DNA of 64,000 nt from positions 59,446 to 123,445 of the forward strand of contig NZ_LN811357.1 of NCBI RefSeq assembly GCF_001006805.1, given 5' to 3'. The notes below the pieces were generated by a model. The model was not told where the DNA came from. It did not search any database and saw only the letters and a list, made by a program, of their open reading frames with translations. Origin of the DNA: Microvirga massiliensis (lineage in GTDB: Bacteria > Pseudomonadota > Alphaproteobacteria > Rhizobiales > Beijerinckiaceae). A program made the translations under genes and the position numbers. Below are positions 8,766 to 16,914 of this stretch, one piece after another (position 1 is the first letter of the stretch; the number at the start of each line of letters is the position of its first letter).

Positions 8766-9380
8766 TCAGCGCTTCATGATCGCGGAGAGCGGCTGCGGAC
8801 CGTTCCAGGTCACGCCGGAACGTGGACCCGCAGAACGGCCTTGCGCGAAATTCGAGGGCATCGGGCCCGGCGAATGGCCGGCGCGCGGTGCTCCGTTCTG
8901 CAGCTCCGCCAGGAGCTCCGCGCGCAGCTTCTCGCGATAGGCTCTCGGATCGCGGCCGATCTCGGAAAGGACTTGCTGCTGCTCGTGCCAGGCCAGGAGT
9001 TCGCCGTACGGATGCGGCGCCGCCATAATGCGCCGATAGGCCTCCTGCACCTGCGGATCGGATCCGATCGCGTTGGCTAGCGCCTGATAGGCAGCCTCGA
9101 CTCTCTCCGATCCATGCTTCTCGACCGCCATCATCTGAGAGACCTGCTCGCGGATGTTGGCGTCGGATGTCTCCATGGCGCGCGGGGTGCGGACGGCGTC
9201 GAGAACTTCCGAAAAGCGGCGTTCCCAGACAGCATTCGCGTCGGCGAGCTGTTTTCCGAAATCGCTTTGTTCGGGAGAGTTCGGCGTGGAATCCGAAGCG
9301 GTCGGGAGTTCGGGACTCGCGGCATCGGACAAGGCTTCGCCCTGCCCGGACATGATCTCGTCCAGGGTCTGTGTCGTCAC
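8766..9380 (-). CDS. Scaffolding-like phage protein
   Basis: A GTG at 9380 with AGAGGA five bases upstream is the best start and gives 204 residues. An earlier ATG in the same frame at 9437 lacks a ribosome-binding site. The protein is acidic, predicted helical and low in hydrophobic residues, with a Ser/Pro/Thr-rich N-terminus and a Gly/Pro-rich C-terminus ending WNGPQPLSAIMKR. These traits and its place directly before the major capsid gene match phage scaffolding proteins, which guide procapsid assembly. No direct family signature was seen. Confidence 0.6.
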   Translation of the reverse strand: MTTQTLDEIMSGQGEALSDAASPELPTASDSTPNSPEQSDFGKQLADANAVWERRFSEVLDAVRTPRAMETSDANIREQVSQMMAVEKHGSERVEAAYQALANAIGSDPQVQEAYRRIMAAPHPYGELLAWHEQQQVLSEIGRDPRAYREKLRAELLAELQNGAPRAGHSPGPMPSNFAQGRSAGPRSGVTWNGPQPLSAIMKR

Positions 9381-9509
9381 GGAATCCTCTCGCGTTACGG
9401 TGAAAACACGCCCGTCACAGCCGGCGACGCTGGCCACCTGCCCGGTGGCGGGGTTGGGACTTATGAGTTTGTTGTGCTCTGTTGATTCAGCACAGTATAA
9501 GGCCCGAGC

Positions 9510-9616
9510 GCCTCTGGATTGCTTCGCCTTCGGCTCGCAATGACGGAGTGGGCGTGATGTATGGCTATGCCAATCCCCTCACCGTCATTGCGAGCGCAGC
9601 GAAGCAATCCAGGCCC
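9510..9616. repeat. Inverted pair of family A repeats
   Basis: Two copies in opposite orientation lie between the scaffold and SGNH-hydrolase genes: GGATTGCTTCGCCTTCGGCT... at about 9516 and the reverse (CGTCATTGCGAGCGCAGCGA...) at about 9582. Together they could fold into a long hairpin. The same repeat is found outside the phage-derived cassette, so it probably spread into the cassette after it became resident. Confidence 0.75.
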
Positions 9617-9631
9617 ACGCTCGAGAGATAC

Positions 9632-11143
9632 TCACACCGTGAACGTGCGCGCCACCGCCGCAACCGCCTTCGCGGCAAGCACATGCAATGCCGTCGACGG
9701 ATGCACGCCATCCGCCGTCGGGTAATTCGCGACACCGTTCGTGATCCACTTGCCCGGATTCACGGAATCCTCGACGAACGGATTCGGATCGATCAGCCCG
9801 TCGATCGTGCCGTCCGCGACGCAGGCGCGAACCCAGGCATTGAACGGATCACGCTTGCCGCCGCCCGCCTCGAACCCGGCGGCAGGCACCTGTCCGGCCG
9901 CCGAGGCATAGGTATCCGTGGTCGAGGCGATGCGCGGGAAGATCAGCACCTGATAGACCTTGAGGCCGCGCCGGCGGCAGGCCGCCCAGACCTTCAGGGC
10001 CGAGCTCTGCGCGGCTGCGAGCGATTGCGAGGCGAGATCGTTCGTGCCGGCCTGCACGATCGCGTGGCTGCAATAGTGCAGGAGCGCCATGCGGCGCGGC
10101 GCATCGGGCGTCAGGAAGTTCGACAGGTTTCCGCCCGAGCGGCCGATCATGATCCACGGCCACATGCCGCCGGCCCCGTCGACATCCTGCAGCCCGCGCG
10201 GGACAAAGCCGTAATTGCCGCCCGCGACGATCCCGGAATTCGAGGCGTCGCCGGAACCGAAGGCAATGCTGTCGTTGAGGATGGCGATCGCCGGAACCGG
10301 CCGCTCTGCCCGTCCGATGACCGCGATCGGGCCCGGAATTCCGTTGCTTCCCACCGTTCCCGTCGTGCGCGCAGCGAGGAGCCCGGTTCCGTAGATCTGC
10401 GTTGCCGCCTCGGTCGACTTGACGAAGCTCTCGCCGTTGACCGCCGCATTGCGTCCGGTCGGAACCTGCAGGCCCGGCGCTCCGGGAAAGTCGCTGCGTA
10501 CCCAGAAGGCCGTCGAAGGTTCGAGGTCGATGCCGATCGGGTCGCTCGTGACGAGTCCCGCGCCGGCCTCGAGCGCGCCTTGTAGTTTTCCCTGGAAATA
10601 GGCCGGCACATGCTTCGCCGGCGTGTCGAGCTCGATTGCCGCGCCGATCGCCAGATTGTTGGCGAGCGCGGTCTCGACGCCGCCTCCCGACGACAGGAGA
10701 TAATAGGCTGGATAGAGGAGCTGCAGGTCCGATACCGCGACGGGCGGCGACTTCACGCGAACGCGGCTCTCGTAGCGGCTGCTCGCGTCGGACGCGGTCT
10801 GCGCATTCGCGATGAAGCTGCAGGTCGCGACGAGCTGGAGGCGCGGCGCGGAGCTTGGTTGCGTTTGTGCCGACGCGATCCCCAGCTCAAGACGCAATTC
10901 GCTCGTCGGCGGCTCGGGGAAGTCTCGAAGGAACGTCACGCGTGCGACGGCGGATTGCAGTACCACAGAGAAATCTCCGCGCAGGGCCGAGAACAGTACG
11001 CTTCCACCGCCGACATGAATGACCGCGGCTTCGGTCTGCAGGTCGGTCGCGGAAAGCCAGGGCGGAATGGGAAACGTCACCGATCGCCCCGCCGTGATGG
11101 CGCCGCTGACATAAGCCGAGAGAAAAGTAGTTCCGGAACGCAT
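9632..11143 (-). CDS. SGNH/GDSL-type hydrolase embedded in the phage cassette
   Basis: The 503-residue protein has an N-terminal beta-rich region of about 270 residues and a C-terminal SGNH hydrolase domain. Block I is AILNDSIAFG with the presumed nucleophile Ser292 (Asn replaces the usual Gly before the Asp). Block III is QAGTNDLA (about 365-371) and block V is DGVHPS with Asp478 and His481. SGNH enzymes remove acyl groups from lipids or polysaccharides. In phages they can be fibre domains that deacetylate surface glycans. The start is supported by AAGGGAGG seven bases upstream. Its location between portal and scaffold genes is unusual for a tail-fibre enzyme. Confidence 0.8.
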   Translation of the reverse strand: MRSGTTFLSAYVSGAITAGRSVTFPIPPWLSATDLQTEAAVIHVGGGSVLFSALRGDFSVVLQSAVARVTFLRDFPEPPTSELRLELGIASAQTQPSSAPRLQLVATCSFIANAQTASDASSRYESRVRVKSPPVAVSDLQLLYPAYYLLSSGGGVETALANNLAIGAAIELDTPAKHVPAYFQGKLQGALEAGAGLVTSDPIGIDLEPSTAFWVRSDFPGAPGLQVPTGRNAAVNGESFVKSTEAATQIYGTGLLAARTTGTVGSNGIPGPIAVIGRAERPVPAIAILNDSIAFGSGDASNSGIVAGGNYGFVPRGLQDVDGAGGMWPWIMIGRSGGNLSNFLTPDAPRRMALLHYCSHAIVQAGTNDLASQSLAAAQSSALKVWAACRRRGLKVYQVLIFPRIASTTDTYASAAGQVPAAGFEAGGGKRDPFNAWVRACVADGTIDGLIDPNPFVEDSVNPGKWITNGVANYPTADGVHPSTALHVLAAKAVAAVARTFTV

Positions 11144-11284
11144 GAGCCCTCCCTTGCGGAGCGAGTTCCGCAGTGAGTGATGAGATGTGAGGTGTTGAAG
11201 TGAGGCTTGCGCAGCGATGCCGGCCTATTCCGCCATTGCGGCTGCAGGAATACGCACGGTCCCTTCCGCCATGACGCGCCGCGG

Positions 11285-11590
11285 GTGAGGCGATCCATCC
11301 TGAGACGGGTAGATTGCTTCACTTCGTTCGCAATGACGAAGAGGGTGTGAGAGCGCGAGGAGCAGGGCCGGAAACGGAGTAGCGCCGGACCCACTGCCGT
11401 CATTGCGAGCCGCAGGCGGTGCGCATAGCCCTTTCCGCCGCCTCACTGTCATTGCGAGCCGGAGGCGCAGTGCGCTGCCCCTCCCACCGCCTCACCGTCC
11501 TTGCGAGCCGCAGGCGCGATGCACTGCACCTTCCACCGCACTTCCGTCATTGCGAGCCGAAGGCGAAGCAATCTACCCATCGACGAAAAC
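11285..11590. repeat. Cluster of family A repeats between portal and hydrolase genes
   Basis: The gap of about 500 bases between the SGNH-hydrolase start and the portal stop contains family A copies at 11310-11335 and about 11544-11580. Between them are several CATTGCGAGCCGCAGGCG-type partial units at about 11400, 11450 and 11497. No protein gene or promoter could be recognised. The rest of the gap (11144-11284) shows nothing distinctive. Confidence 0.75.
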
Positions 11591-11642
11591 GCTCCTGGAT
11601 CGCTTCGCCCAGCGCGCAACGACGGCAGCGGGCCCTTAAGCG

Positions 11643-13274
11643 TCAAGCCCCTGCTGCCCGCTCCATCATCTGCAGCAGCCTGTCCCTGTTGCGCAGGTTC
11701 GGCGCAGCTTCGATGAGAAGCCGAAACGGGATCTCATTCTGCGCATCCAGCTTCTTGAGCTCGACGAGCGCCTGGAACTGCTCGATCGCGGGCGCGATCA
11801 TGTCCGGCGCGTCGTCGATGACGATGTCGACGTCGAGATCCGCAACCGAATGAACCACCACCGGCAGCCCCGTCAGCGGATGCGCAACGGCCGCATTGAG
11901 CCCGATCCATTTCAGATTACGGGCGTCATCCGTGACGCGGATCCAGGTCTCGCCCGTCCAGAACTGGCGGATCAGGTTCCACACGCGGCGATACACGCCG
12001 TGGTCGAGATCGCGTAACGTATCGGTGAGCGTGCCCATTTGCACGGAACCGCCCTGCTGCTCGGCGAGAATCGCGCGGCCCGACATCTCCTTGCTGCTCT
12101 TGCCGAGCATCGCCGCATTCGGCCCGAGCGCCTCGAACATCTGCACGGCCTGTTGCAGCAGTTCGAAATGGCCGGCCGCCTGATCGCCCGTCGGGATGAT
12201 CCCGAAGCTGCGGCCCCATTCCGCGCCCATCGGCAACTGCACGTGCCCGTCCGGCCGCGCGAGTTCCTGGCGCAGTTCGCGCACGCTCGTCGTGCCCTGG
12301 ATTTCGGGCGTCCCGAAGGTCTGTCGCGCGGTGAAATGGTGCAGCGCCTTGGAACGGCGCTTGTTCACCTCGTCCTGCACGTCGACGAGATCGCGCACCG
12401 CGCCATAGCGGTTGTTGTCGCGGTCCACTGCGGCCGAGCGCCAGATGTAAGGGTGCACACGCCTTCCGTGCTCGTCGCGCCATGGCGACGGCCCCTGGCG
12501 AAGGATGCCGCCACGGGTGAATTCGCAGAACGACCATTCGCCCGCCTCGTCGAGATGATAGTCCTGCACGACGCGCACGCGCCGGCGCCGACCGGACTGG
12601 ACCCAACGCGTGGAGCTCGGCCTGTCCTCGAAACTGCCCTGTGCGGCGAGATCCGCGGTTTCGTCGAAGACCTGCCCGGCTTCCGCGCCGTAGTGACGGA
12701 CCGCCTCCTCGCGGTCCATCCAGAGGACGAGCCCGAGATAGGACGCATCCGAGAAATCCTCCGCCGCGGCATGCGGGTCCCAGAACATGCGATCCCACGG
12801 GCAGCGTGCGAGACGGACCCGTAGGGACGGCGCACCGGGTCGCGGGAACAACTCCTCTTCCGCAACCGCCTCGACGCCGCCCCAGCCCGCGGTGAGGATG
12901 TCCTTCCAGACGCGTGAGCGGATCTGCTCGTATCGATTGTCATCCGCCACGAAGGCGAGCGCATCCGTCGCCGCGATGGCGTCGTCTTCATGCGCTGGCG
13001 TGCGCGGCAAGGCGCGCGGCCGCGTGCGCTGCGTCCGCTCGAGTCCTTGCAGGAAGTCGATCTTCTGCTTCACGAGCGGAAAGGTGATGACGGGCTGGCC
13101 GCGGCGGCGGAGCTGGCGCATTTCGGCCTCCGTCCATTGCTTGCCGTCATAGTAGTCGACGTCGCGTTCGGCGCGGGCGCGGTTTTCCCGCGCGGCATCT
13201 TCCGCGGCCTCGAACTCCTCGACGCGGCGTGCATGATGGGCGGCGAGGTCGCTAGGTGTCGAGATGTCGTGCAC
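11643..13274 (-). CDS. Portal protein (P22-like)
   Basis: The 543-residue product starts at GTG 13274 with AGAGGA nine bases upstream. The N-terminus (RAERDVDYYDGKQWTEAEMR) continues with LRRRGQPVITFPLVKQKIDF, the hallmark opening of P22-like portals. Later come CPWDRMFWDP and the segment RYGAVRDLVDVQDEVNKRRS, also typical. Portals form the dodecameric ring through which the terminase packages DNA. The gene lies downstream of the large terminase, separated from it by a family B repeat, and its frame is intact. The length is slightly short of P22 gp1. Confidence 0.88.
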   Translation of the reverse strand: MHDISTPSDLAAHHARRVEEFEAAEDAARENRARAERDVDYYDGKQWTEAEMRQLRRRGQPVITFPLVKQKIDFLQGLERTQRTRPRALPRTPAHEDDAIAATDALAFVADDNRYEQIRSRVWKDILTAGWGGVEAVAEEELFPRPGAPSLRVRLARCPWDRMFWDPHAAAEDFSDASYLGLVLWMDREEAVRHYGAEAGQVFDETADLAAQGSFEDRPSSTRWVQSGRRRRVRVVQDYHLDEAGEWSFCEFTRGGILRQGPSPWRDEHGRRVHPYIWRSAAVDRDNNRYGAVRDLVDVQDEVNKRRSKALHHFTARQTFGTPEIQGTTSVRELRQELARPDGHVQLPMGAEWGRSFGIIPTGDQAAGHFELLQQAVQMFEALGPNAAMLGKSSKEMSGRAILAEQQGGSVQMGTLTDTLRDLDHGVYRRVWNLIRQFWTGETWIRVTDDARNLKWIGLNAAVAHPLTGLPVVVHSVADLDVDIVIDDAPDMIAPAIEQFQALVELKKLDAQNEIPFRLLIEAAPNLRNRDRLLQMMERAAGA

Positions 13275-13297
13275 GATGACGAGTCCTCTTGATTAGG

Positions 13298-13432
13298 TGG
13301 GAGCTGCCACCCTCACCTGGCTGCTACGCAGCCGACCTCTCCCATCAAGGGAGAGGCGGCGCGGCCTGCACATCACCTCTCCCCCAGAGGGAGAGGTCGG
13401 ACGCGAAGCGTCCGGGTGAGGGGGGAAACTCT
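13298..13432. repeat. Family B composite palindrome between terminase and portal genes
   Basis: The element begins with CCACCCTCACCTGGCTGC and GACCTCTCCC, has a short centre, and ends with the inverse GAGAGGTCGGACGCG then CGTCCGGGTGAGGGGG. Each arm contains its own stem-loop. It fills nearly the whole gap between the stop of the large terminase and the start of the portal. Confidence 0.8.
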
Positions 13433-13440
13433 GCGCTAGT

Positions 13441-14988
13441 TCACAACGTCTTCCACGACGCCGCATCATCCTCATCCTCGAGCCAGTCACGCTGCTGTTC
13501 TCTGCTCTCCTGCGCAACCGCACGTGGCGCCTGGATGTGATCCAGCAATTGCCCGATCAGCCCCAGGGCATCGACCTGGTCGTCGTGCACGGCTGCCGGA
13601 AAGCGCAGGAGCTCGCGTTCGAACTCCGCGCGCCAGGGCGCATCGGCGGGCAAATACAGGCCGTCCATCGCCATGCGTCCGCGGATCGCCTGGGCGCGCA
13701 CGGCCTTGTCATGGCGCGAAGGAAAGGCGCGGCGGAACGTGTAGGCGCGTCGCTGCCGCGCGAGCGCGAGGAGAAAAGGTCCCACGCCGGCCTTGATCTG
13801 GCCGCCCTCCTCCGCCCATTCGAGCGGCTTCCACTTGAGGACGAGATCGCACCATGCCGCCGCCCAGGCATCGGACGAGGCCTGCGCGCGCCAGAGGTCG
13901 AGCACGTACAAGCGTCCACTTGCATCGATGCCGACGACGAGATGCACGGTGTAGTCGCCTCCATGCTCGGTGACCGCGTAATCGGATGCGCCATAGACGT
14001 GCAGCCCGCCACGGGCCGGCAGCATCGCAACCGGCTTCAGCCATTCGGCCTTGAAATACGCGCCCGTATCGGGCGTCGGCCGCTGCTGATAGAGCGCGGA
14101 CCAGGTGCGCGGGTTCGCCTGGAACTGCGCCCAGTGCCCGGCATCGAACCATTCCGGCCAGAGCGTTTCGCCGAGCCTGCGCCCGAGCGGATCGTCGGTG
14201 CGGTCGCAGATCGCCGGCAGGCAGAGCACCTCCCAGACATGCCCGTCGCGACAGGCGAGCGCTCCGCTGTCCCCATCCCAGCCAGCCGGGAGAAGCCCGC
14301 CCGCGAGATCGTCCTCGTGCCAGCGCGTCATGACGAGAACGACGAAACCGCCGGGGTAGAGGCGCGTCTTGAGATCGTCCTCGTAGGCTTCGCGGGTTCG
14401 GCGGCGGATCGTTTCGCTCTCCGCCGTATCACGACCCTTCACGGGATCGTCGAGGATGAGCCCGTGTGCGCGATGGCCCGTCATCCCCGAAAGGATGCCA
14501 CCCGCGAGATATTCCGAACCGTTCGAGAGCGCGAAGGATTCCGCCGCGCTCCGGCTGCGTGTCAGTGCGGCTCCGAACAGGCGCGAATAGTCACTCTGCT
14601 GGATGATGCCCCGCGTGCGCCGTCCGTGCTGGCGCGCGAGCGACGTCGCATAAGAAGCAAGAATGATCCGTGCGCCCGGCCGTCGCCCGAGATGCCAGGC
14701 CGGGAACACAGCCGACGCATAGGTCGATTTCGCGCTGCCCGGCGGCATGAACACCATCAGCCGTCCATACGGTGTCTCCGACGTGCGCTGCAGGGCCGAG
14801 AGCAGGAGCGCGTGATGAGCAGCAAGCAGCGCCTGCGTCGCGGGCCGGCCCGGTACGTCGATCGCCGTCGCGAAGGCGAGGAGATCCGAGCGTGCCTGCC
14901 GGCGCAAAGCCAGCTCAGAGCGGGCGCTTTCCCGCCGCAGAAGCTCCGTCTGCGCCACGCCGGGCGACGGTTTCAAGGTCTTCGTCAC
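13441..14988 (-). CDS. Terminase large subunit (DNA packaging ATPase/nuclease)
   Basis: The frame is open to 15099, but the upstream part overlaps the small-terminase-like gene. GTG 14988 is my preferred start and gives 515 residues. The ATPase domain has a Walker A-type loop MPPGSAKSTY (about 81-90), DYSRLFG, and Walker B GLILDDPVK (about 176-184) with the coupling motif LVMTRWHEDDLAG. The C-terminal RNase H-like nuclease domain begins GASDYAV and includes VVGIDASGRLYVLDLWR and HDDQVDALG. It would cut and pump DNA into the capsid. All key motifs are present, so the gene looks functional. The exact start is uncertain. Confidence 0.9.
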   Translation of the reverse strand: MTKTLKPSPGVAQTELLRRESARSELALRRQARSDLLAFATAIDVPGRPATQALLAAHHALLLSALQRTSETPYGRLMVFMPPGSAKSTYASAVFPAWHLGRRPGARIILASYATSLARQHGRRTRGIIQQSDYSRLFGAALTRSRSAAESFALSNGSEYLAGGILSGMTGHRAHGLILDDPVKGRDTAESETIRRRTREAYEDDLKTRLYPGGFVVLVMTRWHEDDLAGGLLPAGWDGDSGALACRDGHVWEVLCLPAICDRTDDPLGRRLGETLWPEWFDAGHWAQFQANPRTWSALYQQRPTPDTGAYFKAEWLKPVAMLPARGGLHVYGASDYAVTEHGGDYTVHLVVGIDASGRLYVLDLWRAQASSDAWAAAWCDLVLKWKPLEWAEEGGQIKAGVGPFLLALARQRRAYTFRRAFPSRHDKAVRAQAIRGRMAMDGLYLPADAPWRAEFERELLRFPAAVHDDQVDALGLIGQLLDHIQAPRAVAQESREQQRDWLEDEDDAASWKTL

Positions 14989-15304
14989 TCCAGTCCGCCA
15001 GGCTGTCGTCTCGGTTTTCCGGGATGGGCGCTTTCGCCGGCGGTTTGCCGTAGGTGCGGTCGAGGATCTCGCGCAAGGCCGCGAGTCGGACGGTTTCACT
15101 CTCGGCCTGTTCCGAAAGCTGCAGCAGCCGCTCCATCACCGCATCGAGATGCGGCGCCATCCGCGCTGCGAGATCGGGCAGGACGGCGCTGTCGTGATTC
15201 GTTGCAGGAGGCGAAGGCGGTTCGCGCTCCGGATCATGTGGCGACACATTTACATGGCTGCGCCGCCGCACGGAGCGGCGACGACCGGTGCGGGGCGGTG
15301 GCAT
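14915..15304 (-). CDS. Small terminase-like protein
   Basis: The ATG at 15304 gives 129 residues, though no clear ribosome-binding site precedes it and the true start may lie further inside. The first 35 residues are Arg- and Pro-rich. A helical segment follows (LAARMAPHLDAVMERLLQLS, then LAALREILDRTYGKPPAKAP). The pattern of a helical pair ending in LDRTYGKP is common in small proteins next to phage terminases in Rhizobiales. It overlaps the large-terminase start by about 70 bases. It would recognise DNA for packaging, but this is inferred from position. Confidence 0.6.
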   Translation of the reverse strand: MPPPRTGRRRSVRRRSHVNVSPHDPEREPPSPPATNHDSAVLPDLAARMAPHLDAVMERLLQLSEQAESETVRLAALREILDRTYGKPPAKAPIPENRDDSLADWSDEDLETVARRGADGASAAGKRPL

Positions 15305-15742
15305 GAAACGGTGCGGAATGAATGAGATGGCGTGATGCGTGCAGTGATCGAGGAGCACGCGGTATGTGTTGCTCTCGCGTTGCGAGACGCAACTCTTCAC
15401 TGTGGGAGAAATTACCCGATCGACTCCGGAGTGTCAAGTTTTGTTTCTGGTTTGTTCTCGGAGGAGGCGTAGCGCCGCAAGGCATCTCACCCTTCGCTCT
15501 CGTTCCGCCTCGTCGCCTGGTTCGGAGCTTCCTCGGGCCATGACCCTTCGCTCCCATTCCGCCTCGTCGAGCACTTTCGGATACTCCGGGTCAGTCTCGC
15601 CGAGGCCGAGGCGGCTGTTGTATACTGGGAACGCTCGCTGTCGCCCGCGAAGCAGGCGCGCTGCGCCGAGGATCAGGATCCGGTCGAGGATCTCTCGGCC
15701 GAACTCGAAGGGATGCTCGGCCACGACATCCAGGAGGCCCAC
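15305..15742. other. Gap with a possible upstream reading frame and a short direct repeat
   Basis: The frame of the secreted protein at 15743 stays open upstream to about 15490 without an ATG, and reads in part AAVVYWERSLSPAKQARCAE, which looks protein-like. A direct repeat of CCTTCGCTC...TTCCGCCTCGTC occurs at about 15491 and 15545. This could be a decayed gene or a longer form with an alternative start. No promoter or phage regulator was recognised upstream of the cassette. Confidence 0.3.
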
Positions 15743-16087
15743 ATGAAGCCACGCGCCCTCGCCTACGCGCTGTCGTTCGGTTCGCTCTGGTGTTTTGCTG
15801 CCGCTGCGCAACAGCTCCCTCGCTTCGACATCGAGGCGACCTGCAAGGGCGCGCATGCCCTGACCAAGGAGGATAGCAACCCGGCGCAAGGCTGCGTCCG
15901 GGACGAGACGGACGCACAGCACCAGCTCCAGGCCATCTGGAGCAGCACGGCGGCCGCCAACCGGGAAACCTGCGCACAGGAAGCGCAGATCGGCGGGTCG
16001 CCGAGCTATGTCGACATGCTCACCTGCGTGCAGATGCGGGAGGGCACCCTCTCCTCGACGCCGCCCCGTCAGCGCCGCCAGCCGTGA
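15743..16087 (+). CDS. Secreted small protein, unknown function
   Basis: The start at 15743 is supported by GGAGG six bases upstream and by the signal peptide that follows (KPRALAYALSFGSLWCFAAAAQQ). The mature part of about 90 residues contains four Cys (in ATCKGA, QGCVRDE, ETCAQEA and LTCVQM), which could form two disulphides in the periplasm. The C-terminus is basic and Pro-rich. I do not recognise a family. It lies directly upstream of the phage cassette on the opposite strand but has no phage feature. Confidence 0.6.
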   Translation: MKPRALAYALSFGSLWCFAAAAQQLPRFDIEATCKGAHALTKEDSNPAQGCVRDETDAQHQLQAIWSSTAAANRETCAQEAQIGGSPSYVDMLTCVQMREGTLSSTPPRQRRQP

Positions 16088-16119
16088 CGACGAATTGAGA
16101 CGGCTCTTTCGTCCGTGCG

Positions 16120-16335
16120 AATGGAGTGAAGTGATTCAGGAGCACATCCGTCGACGGGTAGATTGCTTCACTTCGTTCGCAATGACGAAGTGGGCGTGAG
16201 GGCGTGAGGAGCAATGCCGAAAACGGAGTGGCGCCGGACTCACTGCCGTCCTTGCGAGCGGGAGGCGTGATGCGCTGCCTTTCCACCGCCTCTCCGTCCT
16301 TGCGAGCCGCAGGCGAAGCAATCTACCCGTCGACG
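16120..16335. repeat. Inverted pair of family A repeats
   Basis: Copies at about 16155-16190 (GTAGATTGCTTCACTTCGTT...) and about 16300-16335 (CGAGCCGCAGGCGAAGCAAT...) lie in opposite orientation, with partial units between them. They fill the gap between the secreted-protein gene and the response regulator. Confidence 0.75.
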
Positions 16336-16399
16336 GATGGTTCGCCTCGCCGCCAACTCGCAAGGACGGATGCGCGGCGGGACTGCCTGTGCACCGTGC

Positions 16400-16783
16400 C
16401 TACGGGGACATCAGCCAGGGCAGCATTTTCGCGAGTTCGTCCGGCCTGAACGGCTTCTCCCACCGGGGCACCCCCTTGTAGGCGGCCGGGACGGCGGATT
16501 GGTCGTAGCCAGTCGCGAAGACGAACGGAACGCCCTGCCGGATCAGGGTATCCGCTACGGGGAAGACGGTCTCGCCCCTGAGGTTGATGTCGAGCACGGC
16601 GGCATCGATCCGCTCGCCCGATTCCAGCAGGCCGAGCGCCTTGTCCCTGGTCGGCACCGGCCCGACGACCTCGGCCCCGAGCTTTTGCAGGGAATGGGCC
16701 ATGTCGTCGGCCAGGAAATACTCGTCCTCCACCACCAGAACACGGCGGTGAGCCAGACTCTTGTTCGCTGTCGAACTTGCCAT
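16400..16783 (-). CDS. Single-domain response regulator (CheY-like)
   Basis: The 127-residue product is a bare receiver domain. VLVVEDEYFLADDM supplies the acidic pair, VLDINLRGE supplies the phospho-acceptor Asp, FATGYD supplies the conserved Thr, and RWEKPF supplies the conserved Lys. There is no output domain, so it would act by binding a partner or passing phosphate on. Receivers of this type are common beside HWE kinases in Rhizobiales. It is divergent from the Crp/Fnr gene at 16915, and the CheB-CheR-kinase fusion 2.5 kb away is a possible phosphate source. Confidence 0.9.
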   Translation of the reverse strand: MASSTANKSLAHRRVLVVEDEYFLADDMAHSLQKLGAEVVGPVPTRDKALGLLESGERIDAAVLDINLRGETVFPVADTLIRQGVPFVFATGYDQSAVPAAYKGVPRWEKPFRPDELAKMLPWLMSP

Positions 16784-16914
16784 GGCTCTCTCCTGAATCC
16801 TGCCTCACAGGGAACTACAGTGCGGATAGAATCACGGAGCGATCCTAGACATAACACAGGTTAAGGCGAGGCGTTCCACGTGCTACAGAGTGTCGGATTG
16901 CAGGAACGAAGCCG

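Noticed and set aside
13537..15306. Plus-strand ORF of 589 residues opposite the large terminase
   Set aside because: The minus strand has intact terminase motifs. The plus frame has no recognisable domain and is biased in composition.
15434..15922. Minus-strand ORF of 162 residues upstream of the phage cassette, considered as a phage regulator
   Set aside because: No helix-turn-helix is visible, it overlaps the signal peptide of the secreted protein on the other strand, and it has no ribosome-binding site.
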